The translations under genes were made by a program, and so were the position numbers. Source: Alkalicoccus luteus (GTDB lineage: Bacteria > Bacillota > Bacilli > Bacillales > Salisediminibacteriaceae). From it: 64,000 nt of DNA. The DNA lies in assembly GCA_052061695.1 (NCBI GenBank), contig JBPZEY010000009.1; one strand, given 5' to 3'. The notes below the pieces were generated by a model that saw only the letters and a program-made list of their open reading frames with translations, did no database searches and had not been told where the DNA came from. Of this stretch, positions 50,446 through 58,523 are shown piece after piece. Each line of letters starts with the position of its first letter. Position 1 is the first letter of the stretch.

Positions 50446-50819
50446 GACGAACCTCCCTTTTCATCCCACGCATGCTGAAGCAGTCCGATTGCAGTATCTT
50501 TGTCGATGCCGAGCTGCTCCATACTATATTTAAACCGGTCTGCCTGTACGGCAGCCTGACTGCGGCGCAGTTCTTCGATCACCGGCTGTTCGGTAGTCAC
50601 AAATGTTCCCTGTCCTCGCTTTGATTCCACGATGTTTTCACGCTCCAGCTCCATATAAGTTCTTGAAACCGTATTCGGGTTGACCCCTGCCTCCGCTGCC
50701 AGCAGGCGGACTGACGGCAGCTTCTCACCCGGCGCAAGATCACCGCGGCAGATCCGCTGGCTGATATGATCCATCAGCTGCTGATAAATCGGCTGGTAGT
50801 CATTGAATTCCATAGCCAT
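50442..50819 (-). CDS. GntR family regulator (YtrA subfamily)
   Basis: A 125-residue regulator with an N-terminal GntR winged helix (PIYQQLMDHISQRI, GEKLPSVRLLAAEAGVNPNT) and only a short helical C-terminus, as in the YtrA subfamily that is typically linked to ABC transporters. It lies inside the operon it probably represses. An AGTGTA...TACACT inverted repeat at the operon promoter fits a YtrA-type operator. Confidence 0.9.
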   Translation of the reverse strand: MAMEFNDYQPIYQQLMDHISQRICRGDLAPGEKLPSVRLLAAEAGVNPNTVSRTYMELERENIVESKRGQGTFVTTEQPVIEELRRSQAAVQADRFKYSMEQLGIDKDTAIGLLQHAWDEKGGSS

Positions 50820-50841
50820 TCCTTCACCTCTCTACTCCGTT

Positions 50842-51693
50842 CTAATCGAGCACGTCCTGTACGGTGAACCGCCAGAAGGAAACAGCGAGAAAAGCAGCTC
50901 CATGAAGCGCCATCACAAGACCGGAAACAGCAAGTGAGACGTCCAGTACGCCGGGAAAGCCCATAAAGCGTGATGCCAGATCCGTATGCGAAAACAGAAA
51001 CACGTTTGCGATGCTGTAATCTGCAATCAGCATTGCAGCTGTGCTGCCGGTAAACAGCAGCACGAGCGAAACTCCGATTCCGAGTGCGCTGCTTTTAAAC
51101 ACGGTGCCGATCATAAAGGCAATTGCAGTAAACAGCAGCAGATCCACAAACCAAAGGCTGTACATCGCGGCGATATAGCTGTAAACCCCGTGTGCCGTCA
51201 TCCCATCCATTGCCGTCTGCACCACATATCCCTCCGGAAGATTCCATCCATAGAACAGCATACCTGATACAAACGAGGAAGCAAACAGCAAACCTGTCAT
51301 GACGAGTCCGAAGAGGACTACTGCTCCTAGCTTCGACAGCAGAATCTGCCACCGCGAAACGGGCCGGATCAGCAATAGCTTAATCGTTCCCTTCGCATGT
51401 TCGCCAGCAGTGATGGTGGCTGCTGCGATGACGGTAAACATCGTGACGATGCTCATCAATGCTGCGTTCTCAATAACCGGCACGAGAATATGCTCCTCAC
51501 CGGCGTAGGCGAGCCCCTCCGCTTCCGCATAAGCGGCTTCTGCCTCCTGCATGTCTACTGACTGCGGAGCCGGCTCCAGGATCACGGTAAACAGCGCAGA
51601 CGTTCCAATCACAAACAGAACGAGCAGCGTTCCCATCACCCACGTTCCTTTTTTCTTAAACAGCTTCATACATTCATTTTGCAGCAGCTTCAT
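50842..51693 (-). CDS. ABC transporter permease (BcrB/ABC-2 type)
   Basis: A 283-residue permease with about six helices; MKLLQNECMKLFKKKGTWVM opens it and GEHAKGTIKLLLIRPVSRW is the conserved ABC-2 cytoplasmic motif that touches the ATPase. It overlaps the upstream ATPase by four bases. Such BcrAB pairs export peptides or lipids, often giving bacitracin-type resistance; the substrate is not known here. Confidence 0.88.
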   Translation of the reverse strand: MKLLQNECMKLFKKKGTWVMGTLLVLFVIGTSALFTVILEPAPQSVDMQEAEAAYAEAEGLAYAGEEHILVPVIENAALMSIVTMFTVIAAATITAGEHAKGTIKLLLIRPVSRWQILLSKLGAVVLFGLVMTGLLFASSFVSGMLFYGWNLPEGYVVQTAMDGMTAHGVYSYIAAMYSLWFVDLLLFTAIAFMIGTVFKSSALGIGVSLVLLFTGSTAAMLIADYSIANVFLFSHTDLASRFMGFPGVLDVSLAVSGLVMALHGAAFLAVSFWRFTVQDVLD

Positions 51694-52589
51694 CCTGCTT
51701 TCCCTCCCGTCATCGATAAAAATGTTTCTTCCAGCGTGCCGTTTTCCTCCGGATACAGTGCCTGAACCCGGACTCCCGCTTCTACAAGGGTGCGATTCAA
51801 ATCAGGTACCTCTGCCGAATCCGCCTCAATCAGCAGTCCGTCTTTCGTTATGGTTGTCTGCTCGCTTAACGCGTTGGCCGCCAACTCCATATCCTCTGTT
51901 TTCAACACAATCTGCTTGTTTGCATGCAGCAGTTCTTTAATCGTTGCGGTATGAATGATTCGTCCGTTTTGCATCACAGCTGCCCGGTCGCAGAGCAGCT
52001 GCATCTCAGAAAGCAGGTGGCTGGACACAAGAATACTGATGCCCTCTTTTTCAGCAAGTTCACGAAAATAACTGCGCATTTCACGGATGCCTGCCGGATC
52101 CAGTCCGTTCGTCGGTTCATCCAATATAAGCACCCGCGGCTTGTGCAGCAGTGCCTGGGCAAGTCCTAGCCGCTGCCGCATTCCCAGCGAGTAAGTGCCT
52201 GTCTTTTCTTTAAGCCTGTCCGCAATCCCAGTCTTCTCTGCTGCTTCCACTATATCGGGTATGGTAATGCCGCTTTGCATTCTTGCGTAGTGTTTCAGAT
52301 TGTCCCAGCCGCTTAAATGATCATACAGCTCCGGATTTTCCACGACAGCTCCGACATCTGATAGTGCCTTTCGCTTTTGCTGCTTTAAATCTGCACCGTT
52401 AATATGAACGGTCCCTTTTGTCGGGCGAATCAAGCCGCTCAACATCCGGATCGTCGTCGTTTTGCCGGCGCCGTTCGGGCCCAGCAGACCAAACACCTCT
52501 CCTTTTCTGATCGAGAGATCCACATTGTCTACGAGCGTGCTTCGTTTCATTCGTTTTGTCAGTCCAACTGCCTCCAATACAACTTCCAT
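51690..52589 (-). CDS. ABC transporter ATPase (BcrA-like)
   Basis: A 299-residue ATPase with Walker A GPNGAGKTTT, signature YSLGMRQRLG, Walker B VLILDEPTNGLDP, switch His in VSSHLL, and a C-terminal extension of about 80 residues typical of BcrA-type exporters. It is the first gene of the operon; AAGGAGGAGC precedes the ATG and a sigma-A promoter lies upstream. Confidence 0.92.
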   Translation of the reverse strand: MEVVLEAVGLTKRMKRSTLVDNVDLSIRKGEVFGLLGPNGAGKTTTIRMLSGLIRPTKGTVHINGADLKQQKRKALSDVGAVVENPELYDHLSGWDNLKHYARMQSGITIPDIVEAAEKTGIADRLKEKTGTYSLGMRQRLGLAQALLHKPRVLILDEPTNGLDPAGIREMRSYFRELAEKEGISILVSSHLLSEMQLLCDRAAVMQNGRIIHTATIKELLHANKQIVLKTEDMELAANALSEQTTITKDGLLIEADSAEVPDLNRTLVEAGVRVQALYPEENGTLEETFLSMTGGKAG

Positions 52590-52613
52590 TGCAGCTCCTC
52601 CTTGTTATGTTCT

Positions 52614-52637
52614 AGTGTATTAACTACATAGTACACT
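52614..52637. promoter_or_regulatory. YtrA-type operator
   Basis: AGTGTA and TACACT face each other over 12 bases, overlapping the -10 region of the ABC operon promoter. This resembles the AGTGTA...TACACT site reported for B. subtilis YtrA, and the GntR gene of that subfamily is third in the operon. Confidence 0.6.
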
Positions 52638-52657
52638 AAGTCTTTATGACATGTAAA
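52628..52657 (-). promoter_or_regulatory. Sigma-A promoter of the ABC operon
   Basis: Minus strand TTTACA, 18 bases, TACTAT, about 40 bases upstream of the first ATPase gene. Confidence 0.6.
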
Positions 52658-52670
52658 GCAAAAAAATAAG

Positions 52671-52716
52671 TTGCACTTATATCATTTAATGATACAATCA
52701 TAGTATGATATATCAT
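52671..52716 (+). promoter_or_regulatory. padR promoter with two palindromic operators
   Basis: TTGCAC, 16 bases, TACAAT form the promoter. TATCATTTAATGATA (52680-52694) and the perfect palindrome ATGATATATCAT (52705-52716) lie within and after it, as expected for PadR autorepression. Confidence 0.55.
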
Positions 52717-52743
52717 TAAACAGTATATAAAGGAGGGATTTAG

Positions 52744-53082
52744 TTGCCCAGAAAAGACTCGCTTGAGAGCGGAACGCTGACGGATGCAGCTTTTTATATT
52801 CTGCTTTCCCTGCAGAGAGAGCAGCACGGGTATCTCATTATGCAGCAGGTAGAGAAGTGGACCGGCGGAGAAATGAAGATTGGACCGGCATCGTTATATA
52901 CAACATTAAAAAAGCTCACAGATGCCGAAGTGATCGAAACAGCCGGCGGCAGCGGAAAGCGAAAAGCTTACCGTATTACTGCAAAAGGGCAGACGATGCT
53001 CGAAGAGGAAATAGAAAGGCGCCGCCGCATGGTTCAGCTGGCGGAGGATGTTCTGACGAAACGAGAGGAGCGCGCAGAATGA
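52744..53082 (+). CDS. PadR family transcriptional regulator (short form)
   Basis: A 112-residue PadR-s2 type regulator: winged helix (LTDAAFYILLSLQREQHGYL, GPASLYTTLKKLTDAEVI) and one dimerisation helix. TTG start after AAGGAGGG. Its stop overlaps the DUF2812 start by ATGA. This PadR + DUF2812 pair is common in Firmicutes and the second product is thought to be the regulated partner. Confidence 0.92.
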   Translation: MPRKDSLESGTLTDAAFYILLSLQREQHGYLIMQQVEKWTGGEMKIGPASLYTTLKKLTDAEVIETAGGSGKRKAYRITAKGQTMLEEEIERRRRMVQLAEDVLTKREERAE

Positions 53083-53609
53083 AGCATAAGTATGTGATGA
53101 ATCGAGGGTTAGCATTTTCTGAAGAAAAGGATTTACGAAAACTGTCGGATTTAGCTGCGGCAGGCTGGAAATTTGAAGGGTTCGCCATGTTCGGCTTTTT
53201 TTACAGACTGCGTCAGGCAGAACCGGAAGCTGTGCAGTACAGCATTCATCATGAACAGCAGCCGGATTCGTCCTATTGGACCTTATTTGCTGAATCAGGC
53301 TGGAGGCACGTCGTTTCTACGGGAGATATGCACGTATTTGAAGCAGCTCCGGAAGCCGTGCCGATGTACACGGACGTGTCCACCATCCACGAGAATTATT
53401 TGTCACTGCAGCAGCAGTTTGGGCGCTGGTCGCTCTGGACGCTGCTGCCACTGATCCTTATGATGGTTCTGACAAACGTGACACAGTCAGTCTGGCTCAC
53501 ACCGATCCTGACTGTCTTGCTCATCATGAGCGTCACAGCTTTCGTTTTCTCGTTTATGCCGTACCTTGCCTATTTACGGAAAACAAAAAAGCTCAGCAGA
53601 GAGCTTTAA
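53079..53609 (+). CDS. DUF2812 domain-containing membrane protein
   Basis: A 176-residue protein. The N-terminal soluble part (SEEKDLRKLSDLAAAGWKFE, FAESGWRHVVSTGDMHVFEA) is DUF2812; two membrane helices follow near the C-terminus (WSLWTLLPLILMMVL and LTVLLIMSVTAFVFSF). The biochemical role is unknown. Start coupled to padR by ATGA. Confidence 0.88.
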   Translation: MKHKYVMNRGLAFSEEKDLRKLSDLAAAGWKFEGFAMFGFFYRLRQAEPEAVQYSIHHEQQPDSSYWTLFAESGWRHVVSTGDMHVFEAAPEAVPMYTDVSTIHENYLSLQQQFGRWSLWTLLPLILMMVLTNVTQSVWLTPILTVLLIMSVTAFVFSFMPYLAYLRKTKKLSREL

Positions 53610-53612
53610 CCA

Positions 53613-53652
53613 ATAGAAAGAGACCGCTTCGGTTAAAGCGGTCTCTTTCTAT
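53613..53652. terminator. Bidirectional terminator
   Basis: A 17-bp stem ATAGAAAGAGACCGCTT/AAGCGGTCTCTTTCTAT between convergent genes, ending at the ykfC stop. Confidence 0.85.
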
Positions 53653-54533
53653 CATGTGATGACACGTTTCGTTGAGCAGTAGTCTTTCATGTGCCGGGCC
53701 CGTTCCAGATCGACGAGCTCAATGCCGTTGCCGGCGCTTGGTGCATGCAGCATTTGATTGCCGCCGTAATAAAAGCCGACGTGATACACGTTTCCTGTAC
53801 CCCCATCCTTCGCAAAAAAGAGCAGGTCGCCCGGCTGTTTATCCCGGAACGCTACGGCTTCTCCTTCTTTTTCCTGATCGGAGGCGTCACGGGAAACGTC
53901 AATGCCCCAGGCGCGCAGGACTGTGTAAACGAGACCGGAACAGTCGAAGCCGAATCCGCTCATACCGCCCCACAGATAGGGAAGTTCCAGAAAAGGGAGG
54001 CCGCTGCGTACAATTTCCTCACCGTTACCAGTTGCTTCAGCAGGGCCTGCTGCCTTTACAGGGAGCTCCAGCTCTCCGTGTGGTGTGTCTACCAGAATCG
54101 CTGAATCAGAGGAACCAGTTTGATGAAAGCGTGTCTGCCAGCTGACTTCCATAAAGGCTTCGCCGTCTTTATACAGCCAGGCAGTAGCGGTTGATACAGC
54201 TGTGTCGCGGTCGCTTACGTCATCCGTCTGCTGGAGCTGCCGGAGCGGAATCCAGCCCGGGTAGCCCTGCTCCGCTTTACGCGAGGGCTGATGCGGAACG
54301 TACACCTTCGCCCATTCCCCTTGTACTTCCTCCACTTCAACCTTGTCGTTGTAAAGCACCTGCGTCTGAATAATATTGTCTTTTGTCAGCTCCTCCCGCG
54401 CTTCTTTAGTCGACAGGCCTTTCAGCCAGCCTCGCACGTTCAGCGGCTCCTCAAGCGCTTGTTCGTCCACGTCCCGCGGTTTATCCGGACTTGTCCAGAC
54501 CGTCGCCACCGGAACGATCACTCGATACGTCAT
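53652..54533 (-). CDS. ykfC: Gamma-D-glutamyl-L-diamino acid endopeptidase, YkfC-like
   Basis: A 293-residue peptidase without a signal peptide, so acting on imported murein peptides. Two SH3-like domains (about 1-165) precede the NlpC/P60 domain with catalytic Cys in GFDCSGLVY, His in VYHVGFYYGG and the third His in LHAPSAG. It cleaves L-Ala-D-Glu from meso-Dap. The adjacent epimerase, with which it shares a four-base overlap, uses that dipeptide, as in B. subtilis ykfABCD. Confidence 0.92.
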   Translation of the reverse strand: MTYRVIVPVATVWTSPDKPRDVDEQALEEPLNVRGWLKGLSTKEAREELTKDNIIQTQVLYNDKVEVEEVQGEWAKVYVPHQPSRKAEQGYPGWIPLRQLQQTDDVSDRDTAVSTATAWLYKDGEAFMEVSWQTRFHQTGSSDSAILVDTPHGELELPVKAAGPAEATGNGEEIVRSGLPFLELPYLWGGMSGFGFDCSGLVYTVLRAWGIDVSRDASDQEKEGEAVAFRDKQPGDLLFFAKDGGTGNVYHVGFYYGGNQMLHAPSAGNGIELVDLERARHMKDYCSTKRVIT

Positions 54534-55630
54534 GCGTTTGGCACTCCTTTCTCTGCCGGCACCGGATGGATTCCGAGTCCCGGTTCTTGCTGAAGGTGCA
54601 TGGCCGCTCCTTCATAGCGAAGGCCGCCGGTCCACTTATCTTCTTTCATTAACAGCGGTGCATCAAAGTCATAATGGGTGATGGCACGGCTCGAGCCTGC
54701 GAAATGGGCGGCTGCTGAAATGCCCAGGCGTGATTCGATCATACTGCCGACCATACACGGAACGCGGTAGGCGTCTGCCAGCGTACAAATTTTTTGGGCC
54801 ATGTAGATGCCGCCTGCTTTCATCAGCTTGATGTTGATCATATCGGCACATCGTCCCTCGAGCACGCGGCGCGCGTCTTCTAAAGAAAACACGCTCTCAT
54901 CTGCCATAACCGGGATCGATACAGCATCTGTCACCTGCTTCAATCCGTTCAGGTCCTGCCGGTGGACCGGCTGCTCGATCAGCTCGACAGGAAGTCCTCT
55001 CTCGCTCATTTCCTGAATCGCTTCGATCGCTTCCTTCGGCTTCCAGCCTTGATTGGCGTCCAGCCTAAGCAGCACTCCTTCTCCCGCTGCATCTGCCACC
55101 GCCTGCACGCGTTGCAAATCTTTCTCGATCGTGTCCGTACCGACTTTTAATTTCAGAATGCGAAAGCCGGATCGGCGAAATAACGCGGCATCTTCTGCCA
55201 TTTCAGCCGGCTCGTTGACGCTGACTGTATAATCAGTTTCCAGCTCATTTGTCCAGCCTCCAAGATATTGATAAAGCGGGAGTCCACTCTTTCTTGCCAA
55301 CACGTCATGAATAGCCATATCCACAGCGGCCTTCGCGCTCGTATTGCCGATAATGGAGCGGTGCAGCTGTTGAAAAACAGACTCTTTGTCATGTAAGTGA
55401 AGTCCTTGAAGTGCAGGGCCGATCACAGTCGTTACTGCGGCTTCAATGCTTTCTAGCGTTTCACCGGTAATCGCTGCGGTTGGAGGAGCTTCTCCAACGC
55501 CGGTCAGTCCCGTGTCGGTTTCCAGGCGGATCAAAACCGCTTCCGCTTCATGAAGTGTGCGGAGGGCCGTTTTAAATGGTTTCTTTAATGGATTTTTTAG
55601 CCTGGAAGTAGTAATAGATGTAATATACAA
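54530..55630 (-). CDS. ykfB: L-Ala-D/L-Glu epimerase
   Basis: A 366-residue enolase-superfamily epimerase converting L-Ala-D-Glu to L-Ala-L-Glu. Catalytic Lys in LKLKVG, metal ligands in LDANQGW, IEQP and MADESVF, the second Lys in INIKLMKAGG, and the dipeptide-binding DFDAPLL near the end. TTG start after GGAGGAGTAACCGC. Followed by ykfC, with GNAT and YdcF-type genes upstream on the same strand; together a murein peptide recycling unit. Confidence 0.94.
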   Translation of the reverse strand: MYITSITTSRLKNPLKKPFKTALRTLHEAEAVLIRLETDTGLTGVGEAPPTAAITGETLESIEAAVTTVIGPALQGLHLHDKESVFQQLHRSIIGNTSAKAAVDMAIHDVLARKSGLPLYQYLGGWTNELETDYTVSVNEPAEMAEDAALFRRSGFRILKLKVGTDTIEKDLQRVQAVADAAGEGVLLRLDANQGWKPKEAIEAIQEMSERGLPVELIEQPVHRQDLNGLKQVTDAVSIPVMADESVFSLEDARRVLEGRCADMINIKLMKAGGIYMAQKICTLADAYRVPCMVGSMIESRLGISAAAHFAGSSRAITHYDFDAPLLMKEDKWTGGLRYEGAAMHLQQEPGLGIHPVPAEKGVPNA

Positions 55631-55634
55631 GCGG

Positions 55635-56099
55635 TTACTCCTCCTGTTCGTTCAGCTGTTTTGTCATAACAATGTGCGGAATCCCGTCTTCCATAAACAC
55701 ATCCGACACCGTTTCATAGCCAAGTTTTTGATAAAAGCCTTCTGCGTGCGTCTGTCCGTGAAGCTTGACCGCTTCAAGGCCCTTGGCGGCTGCTTCCCGC
55801 TCCAGTGCCCCTATAACCGCCTGACCGATTCCGCGGCCGCGGTAATGCGGCAGCATGCAGATCCGCTCCAGTTTCCCGTATGTATCAGAGCGTCTCATTC
55901 TGCCGGTCCCTGCCGCCTCCCCATCTGCCTCTGCCAAAACATGGACACAGTCTGCTGTAAGGGTATCGTTCTCATCAAATTCATCTTCAGGCGGCACCTG
56001 CTGCTCATCGATAAAGACCCTTCGCCGAATGGAAAATGCCTGTTCAAGGTCCTGCTGTGACTGAATGACATTTACCTTTATGCCTTCAATACTGGTCAT
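55635..56099 (-). CDS. GNAT family N-acetyltransferase
   Basis: A 154-residue acyl-CoA-dependent acetyltransferase. SIRRRVFIDEQQVPPEDEFD and PHYRGRGIGQAVIGAL (acetyl-CoA loop) are typical of the YjcF/ElaA-like branch. Substrate unknown. It overlaps the YdcF-type gene by four bases and ends four bases before ykfB, so it belongs to that operon. Confidence 0.9.
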   Translation of the reverse strand: MTSIEGIKVNVIQSQQDLEQAFSIRRRVFIDEQQVPPEDEFDENDTLTADCVHVLAEADGEAAGTGRMRRSDTYGKLERICMLPHYRGRGIGQAVIGALEREAAAKGLEAVKLHGQTHAEGFYQKLGYETVSDVFMEDGIPHIVMTKQLNEQEE

Positions 56100-56638
56100 C
56101 TGCCCACCTCCTGTTTGAAATACCGTCCGATTTTTTCGACTTCAAGCATCGTCCTCTCGATTCCTGCTTCTGAATACATCCAGTTTAACGCGGTTACACC
56201 GCCCCTGTCCGGAACGGAAACGATGAAACATTCCGTATCGGCCGGGAAACGCGCCTGAAACGTGAGCAGCACCCGCCTCGCGTGACTCGCCTTCGCCGGA
56301 ATTAACAGCCTTCTATAAGGTATGCCCTTCTCGTCGGCTGCCTTTTTTGCAAATACTGCATTTTCAAACGTATTCAGCGCTTTATCTTCTTTGATAAGGG
56401 CGTCATCGGGTACGCCAAGGTGCCGTAACTCTCTTGATAAAAACGACCACTCGCTCTCTTGCATGTGCGCCGGCTGTCCGCCGGTGACCAGAATCCGCGC
56501 TGCAAACCCGTTATGATACAGCTCGGCTCCTTTCCGAGCGAGCGGCAGGTGATCCGAACCGGGTATCACGATCATGTCAGCCTCTTCTGGCGGATGATCA
56601 GCGTATATAAAATCCGTGATGCAATCGTATGGATTCAT
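56096..56638 (-). CDS. YdcF family protein (DUF218)
   Basis: A 180-residue DUF218 protein, a Rossmann-like domain often tied to envelope biology (SanA/ElyC relatives). IVIPGSDHLPLARKGAELY, ILVTGGQ, EDKALNTFENA and ARRVLLTFQARFP match the family. No membrane helix, so cytosolic. ATG 56638 follows AAGGAAGGAAGC. First gene of the ykf-type operon. Confidence 0.88.
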   Translation of the reverse strand: MNPYDCITDFIYADHPPEEADMIVIPGSDHLPLARKGAELYHNGFAARILVTGGQPAHMQESEWSFLSRELRHLGVPDDALIKEDKALNTFENAVFAKKAADEKGIPYRRLLIPAKASHARRVLLTFQARFPADTECFIVSVPDRGGVTALNWMYSEAGIERTMLEVEKIGRYFKQEVGR

Positions 56639-57086
56639 CTGCTTCCTTCCTTTCACTCGTTAACACTTCTGCACGTTCACTGCTATTCCTGCTCGAATAA
56701 GAGAAGGTTCTTGTGTTTTCGTATTACGGGAGGATGAGAAAGTTTCCGGCAAACGCACTCATAGTCAGGAAGCTCGTTCTTTCACGTTGCTTTACGACCT
56801 GTTTTCGCTTTTCCTTTCAAACCACTTAGAAAATTAAAACGGAACGCTTAGAGCGATTCTGCTCATCAGTGCTCTCATCCGCCAGTCACCAATAAAACAA
56901 TGTAAAGCCATGCAGCACTCTGTGAGAACAACTGCGTTACGGTTGTTTATTTTACAGTAAACCCCTTTTACTTGCCAAACTTGGTTGTTTATTCAGCGGT
57001 GTCTTTTAATCACAGGGCTCTTTTTTATAAAGGAAGCTACTTACCTCCGCTTCAACAAAGATACTCTTAATATCCTTTTGACCTAT

Positions 57087-57112
57087 GATTAAATTCGCAT
57101 GAAGAAGGGTAT
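57087..57112 (+). promoter_or_regulatory. Sigma-B-like promoter
   Basis: GATTAA, 14 bases, GGGTAT, 55 bases upstream of the next gene: one mismatch in the -35 and a perfect -10 of the sigma-B consensus. The remainder of the gap 56639-57086 holds no gene or structure I can support. Confidence 0.5.
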
Positions 57113-57167
57113 ATACGGTAGTTAGAACATGCCTATACAACGTCAGATGATAAAGGAGGTTTTGTTG

Positions 57168-58481
57168 TTGCAGCAGGAAGAAGAACAAAAAGAAAAATAC
57201 CAGGACAGTCAGGAAGAGGAGAAAACATCTGAAGAACGTGAAGAGGAAGAAGAGGAATCGATGCCGGACAGCGAATCGGACGATGCTTCTAAAGAGGAGC
57301 TTATCGTTGGCATTGTACCGGCTCCGGAAGCGGCTTCTGACTTATCCAATAAGCTTTCCAACGATTTATCCAACCTGCTTCAGGATTACGTGGACGATGC
57401 GTACACATGGAAGGTGGAAGTCGTCGTCGATTCTTACGTTGGGATTGAGGAAGATGCTGATAAAACGATGCAGCATGCCCAGCGGATCGCCGACCAAAAG
57501 GAGTGGGATTACACGGTCGCCATCACGGACATTCCGCTGTTTAAAGATAACGAATTTCTCGTTGCAGAGGTTGACGATTCCGAAGCGATCGCTCAAATTT
57601 CCTTTCCGGCTCTCGGCATTGCACCGCTATATAAGCGAGTACGATCCTCTACGCTGCAGCTGATCAGCGAGATGCATCATGGAACGTCGGAAACCGTCCG
57701 GGACAATGAGCAAAAGCGGATTGACGGCCTCTCCAAAGCGAAGCGCAAGGAACTTCACAGCCTCAATTCCCGGGAGCTGATCAAACGTGGTCCGCAAAAA
57801 AAACTGCTGCCAATCAGCCGCGTCGTCACTGAAGATAACGAGGATACTGCTGTGCGCTATTGCGCGCGCCCAAAAGGAAACGGCTATTTCAGAGTCACGA
57901 CCGGCATGGTGCGTGCCAACCACCCGTGGCAGGTGATCAGTACGTTTAAAAGCGTCGTGGCTATCGCATTTGCGACCGGGGCCTACGCCCTCATCTTTCC
58001 GACCGTCTGGATGCTCGCCGATCATTATACCTTAACGAGAGCCATCACGCTGATGGTGATTTCGTACTGCGCGATGACCTCTTGGATCATTCTCGCCCAC
58101 GGCCTCTGGGAGAAGAAGAGCGACTCTCCGGATAAACGGTCGCTCATTAAGCTTCATAACTATTCAACCCTGTTCACGATCGGGCTGGGCGTCGCTGTCT
58201 ATTACTTTATCCTGCTCGCCTGTTTTCTGATTGCGGTCTTTCTCTTCATTCCGCCCGATCTGCTGGAATCAGAAGATGGCATCGGCCGGGAAGCCGGCTT
58301 TGGGTACTACATTTATCTGTCTTGGCTCGTGACGAGTCTCGCAACAGTGATCGGTGCAATCGGGGCTGGACTCGAGGACGAAGAAACGGTGCTGAAAGGC
58401 ACGTACGGCTACCGACAGCGAAAACGCAAGGAATATCTGCAGGAGCAGGAAAAAGAGCAAGAGAAAAAAGAAGAAGACTAA
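57168..58481 (+). CDS. Hypothetical acidic membrane protein (437 aa)
   Basis: I do not recognise a named family. Residues 1-45 are extremely acidic and disordered (runs of Glu). Residues about 45-250 look like a soluble alpha/beta domain (ELIVGIVPAPEAA, WKVEVVVDSYVG, YTVAITDIPLF). About four membrane helices follow, with a second charged Glu/Lys-rich coil at the C-terminus (KEYLQEQEKEQEKKEE). TTG 57168 is chosen for eight-base spacing to AAAGGAGG; another TTG three bases earlier and an ATG at 57129 are possible. A sigma-B-like promoter suggests stress expression. Confidence 0.75.
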   Translation: MQQEEEQKEKYQDSQEEEKTSEEREEEEEESMPDSESDDASKEELIVGIVPAPEAASDLSNKLSNDLSNLLQDYVDDAYTWKVEVVVDSYVGIEEDADKTMQHAQRIADQKEWDYTVAITDIPLFKDNEFLVAEVDDSEAIAQISFPALGIAPLYKRVRSSTLQLISEMHHGTSETVRDNEQKRIDGLSKAKRKELHSLNSRELIKRGPQKKLLPISRVVTEDNEDTAVRYCARPKGNGYFRVTTGMVRANHPWQVISTFKSVVAIAFATGAYALIFPTVWMLADHYTLTRAITLMVISYCAMTSWIILAHGLWEKKSDSPDKRSLIKLHNYSTLFTIGLGVAVYYFILLACFLIAVFLFIPPDLLESEDGIGREAGFGYYIYLSWLVTSLATVIGAIGAGLEDEETVLKGTYGYRQRKRKEYLQEQEKEQEKKEED

Positions 58482-58523
58482 AAACAGGCGCCTGTGACCA
58501 CACTCATCACGGGCGCCTGTTTT
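58482..58523. terminator. Bidirectional terminator
   Basis: AAAACAGGCGCC/GGCGCCTGTTTT stem with an inner TGTGA/TCACG pairing, between convergent genes. Confidence 0.85.

Noticed and set aside
57129..57167. ATG at 57129 as the start of the acidic membrane protein
   Set aside because: No ribosome site there, while the coding sequence from it contains AAAGGAGG placed ideally for TTG 57168.
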